The translations under genes were made by a program, and so were the position numbers. 64,000 nucleotides of DNA from Haematobia irritans (Eukaryota; Arthropoda; Insecta; Diptera; Muscidae): contig NC_134397.1 of the NCBI RefSeq assembly GCF_050003625.1, positions 192,283,063-192,347,062 on the forward strand, given 5' to 3'. Shown in pieces: positions 12,201-25,600 of this stretch. The notes beneath the pieces were generated by a model. It was given only the letters and a program-made list of their open reading frames with translations, ran no database searches and had not been told where the DNA came from. The stretch's first letter is position 1. Every line of letters begins with the position of its first letter.

Positions 12201-15200
12201 AGGACGCATATTTAAGGAGATATGGGCAAAAGAAGTTTTTCCTATAAAAATTTCAATTTTTTTAGGTTTTGGGTGGATTTTTCAATTTTTTGGGGGTGGT
12301 CACGAATTAAAGTCCTTTTCGCTCTAGGACGCTTAGTTTAGGAGATATGGGCAAAAGAAGTTTTTCATATAAAAATTGCAATTTTTTTAGGTTTTGGGTG
12401 GATTTTTCAATATTTTGGGGGTGGTCACGAATTAAAGTCCTTTTCGCTCTAGGACGCATATTTGAGGAGATATGGGCAAAATAAATTTTTCATATAAAAA
12501 TTTCAATTTTTTTAGGTTTTGGGTGGATTTTTCAATTTTTTGGGGGTGGTCACGAATGAAAGTCCTTTTCGCTCTAGGACGCTTAGTTTAGGAGATATGG
12601 GCAAAAGAAGTTTTTCATATAAAAATTGCAATTTTTTTAGGTTTTGGGTGCATTTTTCATTCTTTTGGGGGTGGTCACGAATTAAAGTCCTTTTCGCTCT
12701 AGGACGCATATTTAAGGAGATATGGGCAAAAGAAGTTTTTCATATCAAAATTTCAATTTTTTTAGGTTTTGGGTGGATTTTTCAATTTTTTGGGGGTGGT
12801 CACGAATTAAAGTCCTTTTCGCTCTAGGACGCTTAGTTTAGGAGATATGGGCAAAAGAAGTTTTTCATATAAAAATTGCATTTTTTTTAGGTTTTGGGTG
12901 GATTTTTCAATTTTTTGGGGGTGGTCACGAATTAAAGTCCTTTTCGCTCTAGGACGCTTAGTTTAGGAGATATGGGCAAAAGAAGTTTTTCATATAAAAA
13001 TTTCAATTTTTTTAGGTTTTGGGTGGATTTTTCAATTTTTTTGGGGTGGTCAGGAATTAAAGTGCTTTTCGCTCTAGGACGCATATTTAAGGAGATATGG
13101 GCAAAAGAAGTTTTTCATATAAATATTTCAATTTTTTTAGATTTTGGGTGGATTTTTCAATTTTTTGGGGGTGGTCACGAATTAAAGTCCTTTTCGCTCT
13201 AGGACGCATCTTTAAGGAGATATGGGCAAAAGAAGTTTTTCATATAAAAATTTCAATTTTTTTAGGTTTTGGGTGGATTTTTCAATTTTTTGGGGGTGGT
13301 CTCGAATTAAAGTCCTTTTCGCTCTAGAACGCATATTTAAGGAGATATGGGCAAAATAAGTTTTTCATATAAAAATTGCAATTTTGTTAGGTTTTGGGTG
13401 GATTTTTAAATTTTTTGGGGATGGTCACGAATTAAAGTCCTTTTCGCTCTAGGACGCATATTTAAGGAGATATGGGCAAAAGAGGTTTTCATATAAAAAT
13501 TTAAATTTTTTTAGGTTTTGGGTGGATTTTTCAATTTTTTGGGGGTGGTCACGAATTAAAGTCCTTTTCGCTCTAGGACGCTTAGTTTAGGAGATATGGG
13601 CAAAAGAAGTTTTTCATATAAAAATTTAATTTTTTTTAGGTTTTGGGTGGATTTTTCAATTTTTTGGGGGTGGTCACGAATTAAATACCTTTTCGCTCTA
13701 GGGCGCTTAATTTAGGAGATATGGGCAAAAGAAGTTTTTCATATAAAAATTTCAATTTTTTTAGGTTTTGGGTGGATTTTTCAATTTTTTGGGGGTGGTC
13801 ACGAATTATAGTCCTTTTCGCTCTAGGACGCATATTTGAGGAGATATGGGCAAAATAAATTTTTCATATACAAATTTAAATTTTTTTAGGTTTTGGGTGG
13901 ATTTTTCAATTTTTTGGGGATGGTCAGGAATTAAAGTCCTTTTAGCTCTAGGACGCTTAGTTTAGGAGATACGGGCAAAAGAAGTTTTTGATATAAAAAT
14001 TTCAATTTTTTTAGGTTTTGGGTGGATTTTTCAATTTTTTGGGGATGGTCACGAATTAAAGTCCTTTTCGCTCTAGGACGCATATTTAAGGAGATATGGG
14101 CAAAATTAATTTTTCATATACAAATTTAAATTTTTTTAGGTTTTGGGTGGATTTTTCAATTTTTTGGGGGTGGTCACGAATTAAAGTCCTTTTCGCTCTA
14201 GGACGCTTAGTTTAGGAGATATGGGCAAAAGAAGTTTTTCATATAAAAATTGCATTTTTTTGTAGGTTTTGGGTGGATTTTTCAATTTTTTGGGGGTGGT
14301 CACGAATTAAAGTCCTTTTCGCTCTAGGACGCTTAGTTTGGGAGATATGGGCAAAAGAAGTTTTTCATATAAAAATTTCAATTTTTTTAGGTTTTGGGTG
14401 GATTTTTCAATTTTTTTGGGGTGGTCAGGAATTAAAGTCCTTTTCGCTCTAGGACGCTTAGTTTGGGAGATATGGGCAAAAGAAGTTTTTCATATAAAAA
14501 TTTCAATTTTTTTAGGTTTTGGGTGGATTTTTCAATTTTTTGGGGGTGGTCACGAATTATAGTCCTTTTCGCTCTAGGACGCATATTTGAGGAGATATGG
14601 GCAAAATAAATTTTTCATATAAAAATTTAATTTTTTTTAGGTTTTGGGTGGATTTTTCAATTTTTTGGGGATGGTCACGAATTAAAGTCCTTTTAGCTCT
14701 AGGACGCTTAGTTTAGGAGATACGGGCAAAAGAAGTTTTTGATATAAAAATTTCAATTTTTTTTGGTTTTGGGTGGATTTTTCAATTTTTTGGGGGTGGT
14801 CACGAATTAAAGTCCTTTTCGCTCTAGGACGCTTAGTTTAGGAGATATGGGCAAAAGAAGTTTTTCATATAAAAATTTCAATTTTTTTAGGTTTTGGGTG
14901 GATTTTTCAATTTTTTTGGGGTGGTCAGGAATTAAAGTCCTTTTCGCTCTAGGACGCATATTTAAGGAGATATGGGCAAAAGAAGTTTTTCATATAAAAA
15001 TTTCAATTTTTTTAGATTTTGGGTGGATTTTTCAATTTTTTGGGGGTGGTCACGAATTAAAGTCCTTTTCGCTCTAGGACGCATATTTAAGGAGATATGG
15101 GCAAAATAAGTTTTTCCTATAAAAATTTCAATTTTTTTTAGGTTTTGGGTGGATTTTTCAATTTTTTGGGGGTGGTCACGAATTAAAGTCCTTTTCGCTC

Positions 15201-15800
15201 TAGGACGCTTAGTTTAGGAGATATGGGCAAAAGAAGTTTTTCATATAAAAATTGCAATTTTTTTAGGTTTTGGGTGGATTTTTCAATTTTTTGGGGGTGG
15301 TCACGAATTAAAGTCCTTTTCGCTCTAGGACGCATATTTGAGGAGATATGGGCAAAATAAATTTTTCATATAAAAATTTCAATTTTTTTAGGTTTTGGGT
15401 GGATTTTTCAATTTTTTGGGGGTGGTCACGAATGAAAGTCCTTTTCGCTCTAGGACGCTTAGTTTAGGAGATATGGGCAAAAGAAGTTTTTCATATAAAA
15501 ATTGCAATTTTTTTAGGTTTTGGGTGCATTTTTCATTCTTTTGGGGGTGGTCACGAATTAAAGTCCTTTTCGCTCTAGGACGCATATTTAAGGAGATATG
15601 GGCAAAAGAAGTTTTTCATATCAAAATTTCAATTTTTTTAGGTTTTGGGTGGATTTTTCAATTTTTTGGGGGTGGTCACGAATTAAAGTCCTTTTCGCTC
15701 TAGGACGCTTAGTTTAGGAGATATGGGCAAAAGAAGTTTTTCATATAAAAATTGCATTTTTTTTAGGTTTTGGGTGGATTTTTCAATTTTTTGGGGGTGG

Positions 15801-16045
15801 CCACCCCCAAAAAATTGAAAAATCCACCCAAAATCTAAAAAAATTGAAATATTTATATGAAAAACTTCTTTTGCCCATATCTCCTTAAATATGCGTCCTA
15901 GAGCGAAAAGCACTTTAATTCCTGACCACCCCAAAAAAATTGAAAAATCCACCCAAAACCTAAAAAAATTGAAATTTTTATATGAAAAACTTCTTTTGCC
16001 CATATCTCCTAAACTAAGCGTCCTAGAGCGAAAAGGACTTTAATT
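15801..16045 (-). repeat. Inverted satellite segment, about two monomers, 245 bp
   Basis: This is the only stretch in the window where the monomer reads on the opposite strand. Its reverse complement matches the downstream direct sequence 16044-16276 over 233 bp without a mismatch that I can see. The match includes the rare C-to-G change of 16166 (mirror position 15911) and the rare A-to-T change of 16226 (mirror position 15851). The left breakpoint, after base 15800, reads GGGGGTGG followed by CCACCCCC. At the right breakpoint two T residues (16044-16045) belong to both orientations. Copy 12.9-13.2 kb lacks the inversion. A templated fold-back or strand-switch event is the simplest reading; an assembly or read artefact is the main alternative. 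Confidence 0.93.
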
Positions 16046-16276
16046 TCGCTCTAGGACGCTTAGTTTAGGAGATATGGGCAAAAGAAGTTTTTCATATAAA
16101 AATTTCAATTTTTTTAGGTTTTGGGTGGATTTTTCAATTTTTTTGGGGTGGTCAGGAATTAAAGTGCTTTTCGCTCTAGGACGCATATTTAAGGAGATAT
16201 GGGCAAAAGAAGTTTTTCATATAAATATTTCAATTTTTTTAGATTTTGGGTGGATTTTTCAATTTTTTGGGGGTGG
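15801..16276. repeat. Perfect inverted repeat, 233-bp arms with 10-bp spacer
   Basis: Left arm 15801-16033 and right arm 16044-16276 are reverse complements around the spacer AGGACTTTAA (16034-16043). The inner stem is GTCCTAGAGCGAAA against TTTCGCTCTAGGAC. As single strands the arms could form a long hairpin, and in supercoiled duplex a cruciform is possible. A second, imperfect inverted repeat is centred on 15800/15801, because the inverted segment also pairs with the direct monomers to its left. The site is therefore direct-inverted-direct, like two hairpins back to back. Confidence 0.92.
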
Positions 16277-17190
16277 TCACGAATTAAAGTCCTTTTCGCT
16301 CTAGGACGCATCTTTAAGGAGATATGGGCAAAAGAAGTTTTTCATATAAAAATTTCAATTTTTTTAGGTTTTGGGTGGATTTTTCAATTTTTTGGGGGTG
16401 GTCTCGAATTAAAGTCCTTTTCGCTCTAGAACGCATATTTAAGGAGATATGGGCAAAATAAGTTTTTCATATAAAAATTGCAATTTTGTTAGGTTTTGGG
16501 TGGATTTTTAAATTTTTTGGGGATGGTCACGAATTAAAGTCCTTTTCGCTCTAGGACGCATATTTAAGGAGATATGGGCAAAAGAGGTTTTCATATAAAA
16601 ATTTAAATTTTTTTAGGTTTTGGGTGGATTTTTCAATTTTTTGGGGGTGGTCACGAATTAAAGTCCTTTTCGCTCTAGGACGCTTAGTTTAGGAGATATG
16701 GGCAAAAGAAGTTTTTCATATAAAAATTTAATTTTTTTTAGGTTTTGGGTGGATTTTTCAATTTTTTGGGGGTGGTCACGAATTAAATACCTTTTCGCTC
16801 TAGGACGCTTAGTTTAGGAGATATGGGCAAAAGAAGTTTTTCATATAAAAATTTCAATTTTTTTAGGTTTTGGGTGGATTTTTCAATTTTTTGGGGGTGG
16901 TCACGAATTATAGTCCTTTTCGCTCTAGGACGCATATTTGAGGAGATATGGGCAAAATAAATTTTTCATATACAAATTTAAATTTTTTTAGCTTTTGGGT
17001 GGATTTTTCAATTTTTTGGGGATGGTCAGGAATTAAAGTCCTTTTAGCTCTAGGACGCTTAGTTTAGGAGATACGGGCAAAAGAAGTTTTTGATATAAAA
17101 ATTTCAATTTTTTTAGGTTTTGGGTGGATTTTTCAATTTTTTGGGGATGGTCACGAATTAAAGTCCTTTTCGCTCTAGGACGCATATTTA

Positions 17191-20100
17191 AGGAGATATG
17201 GGCAAAAGAGGTTTTCATATAAAAATTTAAATTTTTTTAGGTTTTGGGTGGATTTTTCAATTTTTTGGGGGTGGTCACGAATTAAAGTCCTTTTCGATCT
17301 AGGACGCTTAGTTTAGGAGATATGGGCAAAAGAAGTTTTTCATATAAAAATTTAATTTTTTTTAGGTTTTGGGTGGATTTTTCAATTTTTTGGGGGTGGT
17401 CACGAATTAAAGTCCTTTTCGCTCTAGGACGCTTAGTTTAGGAGATATGGGCAAAAGAAGTTTTTCATATAAAAATTTCAATTTTTTTTAGGTTTTGGGT
17501 GGATTTTTCAATTTTTTGGGGGTGGTCACGAATTATAGTCCTTTTCGCTCTAGGACGCATATTTGAGGAGATATGGGCAAAATAAGTTTTTCATATACAA
17601 ATTTAAATTTTTTTAGGTTTTGGGTGGATTTTTCAATTTTTTGGGGATGGTCACGAATTAAAGTCCTTTTAGCTCTAGGACGCTTAGTTTAGGAGATACG
17701 GGCAAAAGAAGTTTTTGATATAAAAATTTCAATTTTTTTAGGTTTTGGGTGGATTTTTCAATTTTTTGGGGGTGGTCACGAATTAAAGTCCTTTTCGCTC
17801 TAGGACGCTTAGTTTAGGAGATATGGGCAAAAGAAGTTTTTCATATAAAAATTTCAATTTTTTTAGGTTTTGGGTGGATTTTTCAATTTTTTTGGGGTGG
17901 TCAGGAATTAAAGTCCTTTTCGCTCTAGGACGCATATTTAAGGAGATATGGGCAAAAGAAGTTTTTCATATAAAAATTTCAATTTTTGTAGATTTTGGGT
18001 GGATTTTTCAATTTTTTGGGGGTGGTCACGAATTAAAGTCCTTTTCGCTCTAGGACGCATATTTAAGGAGATATGGGCAAAAGAAGTTTTTCATATAAAA
18101 ATTTCAATTTTTTTAGGTTTTGGGTGGATTTTTAAATTTTTTGGGGGTGGTCGCGAATTAAAGTCCTTTTCGCTCTAGGACGCTTAGTTTAGGAGATATG
18201 GGCAAAAGAAGTTTTTCATATAAAAATTGCAATTTTTTTAGGTTTTGGGTGGATTTTTCAATTTTTTGGGGGTGGTCACGAATTAAAGTCCTTTTCGCTC
18301 TAGGACGCATATTTGAGGAGATATGGGCAAAATAAATTTTTCATATAAAAATTTAAATTTTTTTAGGTTTTGGGTGGATTTTTCAATTTTTTGGGGGTGG
18401 TCACGTATTAAAGTCCTTTTCGCTCTAGGACGCTTAGTTTAGGAGATATGGGCAAAAGAAGTTTTTGATATAAAAATTTCATTTTTTTTAGGTTTTGGGT
18501 GGATTTTTCAATTTTTTTGGGGTGGTCAGGAATTAAAGTCCTTTTCGCTCTAGGACGCATATTTAAGGAGATATGGGCAAAAGAAGTTTTTCATATAAAA
18601 ATTTCAATTTTTTTAGGTTTTGGGTGGATTTTTCAATTTTTTGGGGGTGGTCACGAATTAAAGTCCTTTTCGCTCTAGGACGCTTAGTTTAGGAGATATG
18701 GGCAAAAGAAGTTTTTCATATAAAAATTGAAATTTTTTTAGGTTTTGGGTGGATTTTTCAATTTTTTGGGGGTGGTCACGAATTAAAGTCCTTTTCGCTC
18801 TAGGACGCTTAGTTTAGGAGATATGGGCAAAAGAAGTTTTTCATATAAAAATTTCAATTTTTTTAGATTTTGGGTGGATTTTTCAATTTTTTGGGGGTGG
18901 TCACGAATTAAAGTCCTTTTCGCTCTAGGACGCATATTTAAGGAGATATGGGCAAAAGAAGTTTTTCATATAAAAATTTCAATTTTTTTAGGTTTTGGGT
19001 GGATTTTTCAATTTTTTTGGGGTGGTCAGGAATTAAAGTCCTTTTCGCTCTAGGACGCATATTTAAGGAGATATGGGCAAAAGAAGTTTTTCATATAAAA
19101 ATTTCAATTTTTTTAGATTTTGGGTGGATTTTTCAATTTTTTTGGGGTGGTCAGGAATTAAAGTCCTTTTCGCTCTAGGACGCATATTTAAGGAGATATG
19201 GGCAAAAGAAGTTTTTCATATAAAAATTTAAATTTTTTTAGGTTTTGGGTGGATTTTTCAATTTTTTGGGGGTGGTCTCAAATTAAAGTCCTTTTCGCTC
19301 TAGGACGCATATTTAAGGAGATATGGGCAAAATAAGTTTTTCATATAAAAATTGCAATTTTGTTAGGTTTTGGGTTGATTTTTACATTTTTTGGGGATGG
19401 TCACGAATTAAAGTCCTTTTCGCTCTAGGACGCATATTTAAGGAGATATGGGCAAAAGAGGTTTTCATATAAAAATTTAAATTTTTTTAGGTTTTGGGTG
19501 GATTTTTCAATTTTTTGGGGGTGGTCACGAATTAAAGTCCTTTTCGCTCTAGGACGCTTAGTTTAGGAGATATGGGCAAAAGAAGTTTTTCATATAAAAT
19601 TTTAAATTTTTTTAGGTTTTGGGTGGATTTTTCAATTTTTTTTGGGGGTGGTCACGAATTAAAGTCCTTTTCGCTCTAGGACGCTTAGTTTAGGAGATAT
19701 GGGCAAAAGAAGTTTTTCATATAAAAATTTAAATTTTTTTAGGTTTTGGGTGGATTTTTCAATTTTTTGGGGGTGGTCACGAATTAAAGTCCTTTTCGCT
19801 CTAGGACGCTTAGTTTAGGAGATATGGGCAAAAGAAGTTTTTCATATAAAAATTGCAATTTTTTTAGGTTTTGGGTGGATTTTTCAATTTTTTGGGGGTG
19901 GTCACGAATTATAGTCCTTTTCGCTCTAGGACGCATATTTGAGGAGATATGTGCAAAATAAATTTTTCATATAAAAATTTAAATTTTTTTAGGTTTTGGG
20001 TGGATTTTTCAATTTTTTGGGGATGGTCACGAATTAAAGTCCTTTTCGCTCTAGGACGCTTAGTTTAGGAGATATGGGCAAAAGAAGTTTTTCATATAAA

Positions 20101-23100
20101 AATTGCATTTTTTAGGTTTTGGGTGGATTTTTCAATTTTTTGGGGGTGGTCACGAATTAAAGTCCTTTTCGCTCTAGGACGCATATTTAAGGAGATATGG
20201 GCAAAAGAAGTTTTTCATATCAAAATTTCAATTTTTTAGGTTTTGGATGGATTTTTCAATTTTTTGGGGGTGGTCACGAATTAAAGTCCTTTTCGCTCTA
20301 GGACGCTTAGTTTAGGAGATATGGGCAAAAGAAGTTTTTCATATAAAAATTTCAATTTTTTTAGATTTTGGGTGGATTTTTCAATTTTTTGGGGGTGGTC
20401 ACGAATTAAAGTCCTTTTCGCTCTAGGACGCATATTTAAGGAGATATGGGCAAAAGAAGTTTTTCATATAAAAATTTCAATTTTTTTAGGTTTTGGGTGG
20501 ATTTTTCAATTTTTTGGGGGTGGTCTCGAATTAAAGTCCTTTTCGCTCTAGAACGCATATTTAAGGAGATATGGGCAAAATAAGTTTTTCATATAAAAAT
20601 TGCAATTTTGTTAGGTTTTGGGTGAATTTTTAAATTTTTTGGGGGTGGTCACGAATTAAAGTCCTTTTCGCTCTAGGACGCATATTTAAGGAGATATGGG
20701 CAAAAGAGGTTTTCATATAAAAATTTAAATTTTTTTAGGTTTTGGGTGAATTTTTCAATTTTTTGGGGGTGGTCACGAATTAAAGTCCTTTTCGCTCTAG
20801 GACGCTTAGTTTAGGAGATATGGGCAAAAGAAGTTTTCCATATAAAAATTTAAATTTTTTTAGGTTTTGGGTGGATTTTTCAATTTTTTGGGGGTGGTCA
20901 CGAATTAAAGTCCTTTTCGCTCTAGGACGCTTAGTTTAGGAGATATGGGCAAAAGAAGTTTTTCATATAAAAATTTAAATTTTTTTAGGTTTTGGGTGGA
21001 TTTTTCAATTTTTTGGGGGTGGTCACGAATTAAAGTCCTTTTCGCTCTAGGACGCTTAGTTTAGGAGATATGGGCAAAAGAAGTTTTTCATATAAAAATT
21101 TAAATTTTTTTAGGTTTTGGGTGGATTTTTCAATTTTTTTGGGGTGGTCACGAATTAAAGTCCTTTTCGCTCTAGGACGCTTAGTTTAGGAGATATGGGC
21201 AAAAGAAGTTTTTCATATAAAAATTGCATTTTTTTTAGGTTTTGGGTGGATTTTTCAATTTTTTGGGGGTGGTCACGAATTATAGTCCTTTTCGCTCTAG
21301 GACGCATATTTGAGGAGATATGGGCAAAATAAATTTTTCATATAAAAATTTAAATTTTTTTAGGTTTTGGGTGGATTTTTCAATTTTTTGGGGGTGGTCA
21401 CGAATTAAAGTCCTTTTCGCTCTAGGACGCTTAGTTTAGGAGATATGGGCAAAAGAAGTTTTTCATATAAAAATTTAAATTTTTTTAGGTTTTGGGTGGA
21501 TTTTTCAATTTTTTGGGGGTGGTCACGAATTAAAGTCCTTTTCGCTCTAGGACGCTTAGTTTAGGAGATATGGGCAAAAGAAGTTTTTCATATAAAAATT
21601 TCAATTTTTTTAGGTTTTGGGTGGATTTTTCAATTTTTTTGGGGTGGTCAGGAATTAAAGTCCTTTTCGCTCTAGGACGCATATTTAAGGTGATATGGGC
21701 AAAAGGAGTTTTTCATATAAAAATTTAAATTTTTTTAGATTTTGGGTGGATTTTTCAATTTTTTGGGGGTGGTCACGAATTAAAGTCCTTTTCGCTCTAG
21801 GACGCATATTTAAGGAGATATGGGCAAAATAAGTTTTTCATATAAAAATTTCAATTTTTTTAGGTTTTGGGTGGATTTTTCAATTTTTTTGGGGTGGTCA
21901 GGAATTAAAGTCCTTTTCGCTCTAGGACGCATATTTAAGGAGATATGGGCAAAAGAAGTTTTTCATATAAAAATTTCAATTTTTTTAGATTTTGGGTGGA
22001 TTTTTCAATTTTTTGGGTGTGGTCACGAATTAAAGTCCTTTTCGCTCTAGGACGCATATTTAAGGAGATATGGGCAAAAGAAGTTTTTCATATAAAAATT
22101 TCAATTTTTTTAGGTTTTGGATGGATTTTTCAATTGTTTGGGGGTGGTCACGAATTAAAGTCCTTTTCGCTCTAGGACGCTTAGTTTAGGAGATATGGGC
22201 AAAAGAAGTTTTTCATATAAAAATTGCAATTTTTTTAGGTTTTGGGTGGATTTTTCAATTTTTTGGGGGTGGTCACGAATTAAAGTCCTTTTCGCTCTAG
22301 GACGCATATTTGAGGAGATATGGGCAAAATAAATTTTTCATATAAAAATTTAAATTTTTTTAGGTTTTGGGTGGATTTTTCAATTTTTTTGGGGTGGTCA
22401 GGAATTAAAGTCCTTTTCGCTCTAGGACGCATATTTAAGGTGATATGGGCAAAAGGAGTTTTTCATATAAAAATTTCAATTTTTTTAGATTTTGGGTGGA
22501 TTTTTCAATTTTTTGGGTGTGGTCACGAATTAAAGTCCTTTTCGCTCTAGGACGCATATTTGAGGAGATATGGGCAAAATAAATTTTTCATATAAAAATT
22601 TAAATTTTTTTAGGTTTTGGGTGGATTTTTCAATTTTTTGGGGGTGGTCTCGAATTAAAGTCCTTTTCGCTCTAGGACGCTTAGTTTAGGAGATATGGGC
22701 AAAAGAGGTTTTCATATAAAAATTTAAATTTTTTTAGGTTTTGGGTGGATTTTTCAATTTTTTGGGGGTGGTCACGAATTAAAGTCCTTTTCGCTCTAGG
22801 ACGCTTAGTTTAGGAGATATGGGCAAAAGAAGTTTTTCATATAAAAATTTAAATTTTTTTAGGTTTTGGGTGGATTTTTCAATTTTTTGGGGGTGGTCAC
22901 GAATTAAAGTCCTTTTCGCTCTAGGACGCTTAGTTTAGGAGATATGGGCAAAAGAAGTTTTTCATATAAAAATTTCAATTTTTTTAGGTTTTGGGTGGAT
23001 TTTTCAATTTTTTGGGGATGGTCACGAATTAAAGTCCTTTTCGCTCTAGGACGCTTAGTTTAGGAGATATGGGCAAAAGAAGTTTTTCATATAAAAATTT

Positions 23101-25600
23101 CAATTTTTTTAGGTTTTGGGTGGATTTTTCAATTTTTTGGGGGTGGTCACGAATTAAAGTCCTTTTCGCTCTAGGACGCTTAGTTTGGGAGATATGGGCA
23201 ACAGAAGTTTTTCATATAAAAATTTCAATTTTTTTAGGTTTTGGGTGGATTTTGCAATTTTTTTGGGGTGGTCTCGAATTAAAGTCCTTTTCGCTCTAGG
23301 ACGCATATTTAAGGTGATATGGGCAAAAGAAGTTTTTCATATAAAAATTTCAATTTTTTTAGATTTTGGGTGGATTTTTCAATTTTTTGGGGGTGGTCAC
23401 GAATTAAAGTCCTTTTCGCTCTAGGACGCATATTTAAGGAGATATGGGCAAAAGAAGTTTTTCATATAAAAATTTCAACTTTTTTAGGTTTTGGGTGGAT
23501 TTTTCAATTTTTTGGGGGTGGTCACGAATTAAAGTCCTTTTCGCTCTAGGACGCTTAGTTTAGGAGATATGGGCAAAAGAAGTTTTTGATATAAAAATTT
23601 CAATTTTTTTAGGTTTTGGGTGGATTTTTCAATTTTTTGGGGGTGGTCACGAATTAAAGTCCTTTTCGCTCTAGGACGCATATTTAAGGAGATATGGGCA
23701 AAAGAAGTTTTTCATATCAAAATTTCAATTTTTTTAGGTTTTGGGTGGATTTTTCAATTTTTTGGGGGTGGTCACGAATTAAAGTCCTTTTCGCTCTAGG
23801 ACGCTTAGTTTAGGAGATATGGGCAAAAGAAGTTTTTCATATAAAAATTGCATTTTTTTTAGGTTTTGGGTGGATTTTTCAATTTTTTGGGGGTGGTCAC
23901 GAATTAAAGTCCTTTTCGCTCTAGGACGCTTAGTTTAGGAGATATGGGCAAAAGAAGTTTTTCATATAAAAATTGCAATTTTTTTAGGTTTTGGGTGGAT
24001 TTTTCAATTTTTTGGGGGTGGTCACGAATTAAAGTCCTTTTCGCTCTAGGACGCATATTTGAGGAGATATGGGCAAAATAAATTTTTCATATAAAAATTT
24101 AAATTTTTTTAGGTTTTGGGTGGATTTTTCAATTTTTTTGGGGTGGTCAGGAATTAAAGTCCTTTTCGCTCTAGGACGCATATTTAAGGTGATATGGGCA
24201 AAAGAAGTTTCTCATATAAAAATTTAATTTTTTTTAGATTTTGGGTGGATTTTTCAATTTTTTGGGTGTGGTCACGAATTAAAGTCCTTTTCGCTCTAGG
24301 ACGCATATTTAAGGAGATATGGGCAAAAGAAGTTTTTCATATAAAAATTGCAATTTTTTTAGGTTTTGGGTGGATTTTTCAATTTTTTGGGGGTGGTCAC
24401 GAATTAAAGTCCTTTTCGCTCTAGGACGCTTAGTTTAGGAGATATGGGCAAAAGAAGTTTTTCATATAAAAATTTAAATTTTTTTAGGTTTTGGGTGGAT
24501 TTTTCAATTTTTTTGGGGTGGTCAGGAATTAAAGTCCTTTTCGCTCTAGGACGCATATTTAAGGAGATATGGGCAAAAGAAGTTTTTCATATAAAAATTG
24601 CAATTTTTTTAGGTTTTGGGTGGATTTTTCAATTTGTTGGGGGTGGTCACGAATTAAAGTCCTTTTCGCTCTAGGACGCTTAGTTTAGGAGATATGGGCA
24701 AAAGAAGTTTTTCATATAAAAATTTCAATTTTTTTAGGTTTTGGGTGGATTTTTCAATTTTTTTGGGGTGGTCAGGAATTAAAGTCCTTTTCGCTCTAGG
24801 ACGCATATTTAAGGAGATATGGGCAAAAGAAGTTTTTCATATAAAAATTTCAATTTATTTAGATTTTGGGTGGATTTTTCAATTTTTTGGGGGTGGTCAC
24901 GAATTAAAGTCCTTTTCGCTCTAGGACGCATATTTAAGGAGATATGGGCAAAAGAAGTTTTTCATATAAAAATTTCAATTTTTTTAGGTTTTGGGTGGAT
25001 TTTTCAATTTTTTGGGGGTGGTCTCGAATTAAAGTCCTTTTCGCTCTAGAACGCATATTTAAGGAGATATGGGCAAAATAAGTTTTTCATATAAAAATTG
25101 CAATTTTGTTAGGTTTTGGGTGGATTTTTAAATTTTTTGGGGGTGGTCACGAATTAAAGTCCTTTTCGCTCTAGGACGCTTAGTTTAGGAGATATGGGCA
25201 AAAGAAGTTTTTCATATAAAAATTGCAATTTTTTTAGGTTTTGGGTGGATTTTTCAATTTTTTGGGGGTGGTCACGAATTATAGTCCTTTTCGCTCTAGG
25301 ACGCTTAGTTTAGGAGATATGCGCAAAAGAAGTTTTTCATATAAAAATTTCAATTTTTTTAGGTTTTGGGTGGATTTTTCAATTTTTTGGGGGTGGTCTC
25401 GAATTAAAGTCCTTTTCGCTCTAGGACGCTTAGTTTAGGAGATATGGGCAAAAGAAGTTTTTCATATAAAAATTGCAATTTTTTTAGGTTTTGGGTGGAT
25501 TTTTCAATTTTTTGGGGATGGTCACGAATTAAAGTCCTTTTCGCTCTAGGACGCATATTTAAGGAGATATGGGCAAAAGAGGTTTTCATATAAAAATTTA
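17191..25600 (+). repeat. Mosaic satellite region without a long regular higher-order unit
   Basis: Monomers here mix types A and B and the TTTCAA, TTTAAA and TTGCAA forms. I could not follow a constant offset for more than about 1 kb. Local sharing exists: TTTTTTGGGTGTGG appears near 22017, 22517 and 24267, and GCTCTAGAACGC near 20546 and 25046 (also earlier at 13322 and 16426). From about 24190 to 24930 units alternate on a 250-bp, two-monomer rhythm. No gene or non-satellite insertion is visible. A finer alignment could reveal structure that I missed. Confidence 0.7.

Larger units (their letters stand above)
11470..17190 (+). repeat. Tandem duplication, about 2,875-bp block; second copy carries an inversion
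   Basis: From about 11470 to 12924 the sequence recurs at 14345-15800 with offset 2,875-2,876 bp. It resumes at 12942-14090 versus 16044-17190 with offset 3,102 bp. The 226-bp jump is exactly accounted for: 17 bp of the direct copy (12925-12941) are replaced by 243 bp (15801-16043). Shared private marks are CACGAATGAAAG (near 12556 and 15432), GGGTGCATTTTTCATTC, AAAGTGCTTTTC (13064 and 16166), ATAAATATTTC (13124 and 16226), GACGCATCTTTAAGG and AATTAAATACC. The first copy keeps the uninterrupted ancestral arrangement. Confidence 0.85.

Noticed and set aside
12519..12827. 102-codon open frame, repeated at 15395-15703
   Set aside because: A single change from GAATTAA to GAATGAA opens the frame, and the duplicate is part of the 2,875-bp block copy. 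It is not a conserved gene pair.
15683..16003. 106-codon minus-strand open frame
   Set aside because: It crosses the inverted segment and fuses the two orientations of the satellite; it is a product of the inversion.
1319..25589. Recurrent 61-codon minus-strand frames starting MKTSFAHIS
   Set aside because: The start codon arises in the GAGGTTTTCAT monomer variant read on the minus strand. These are reverse readings of the same repeat.
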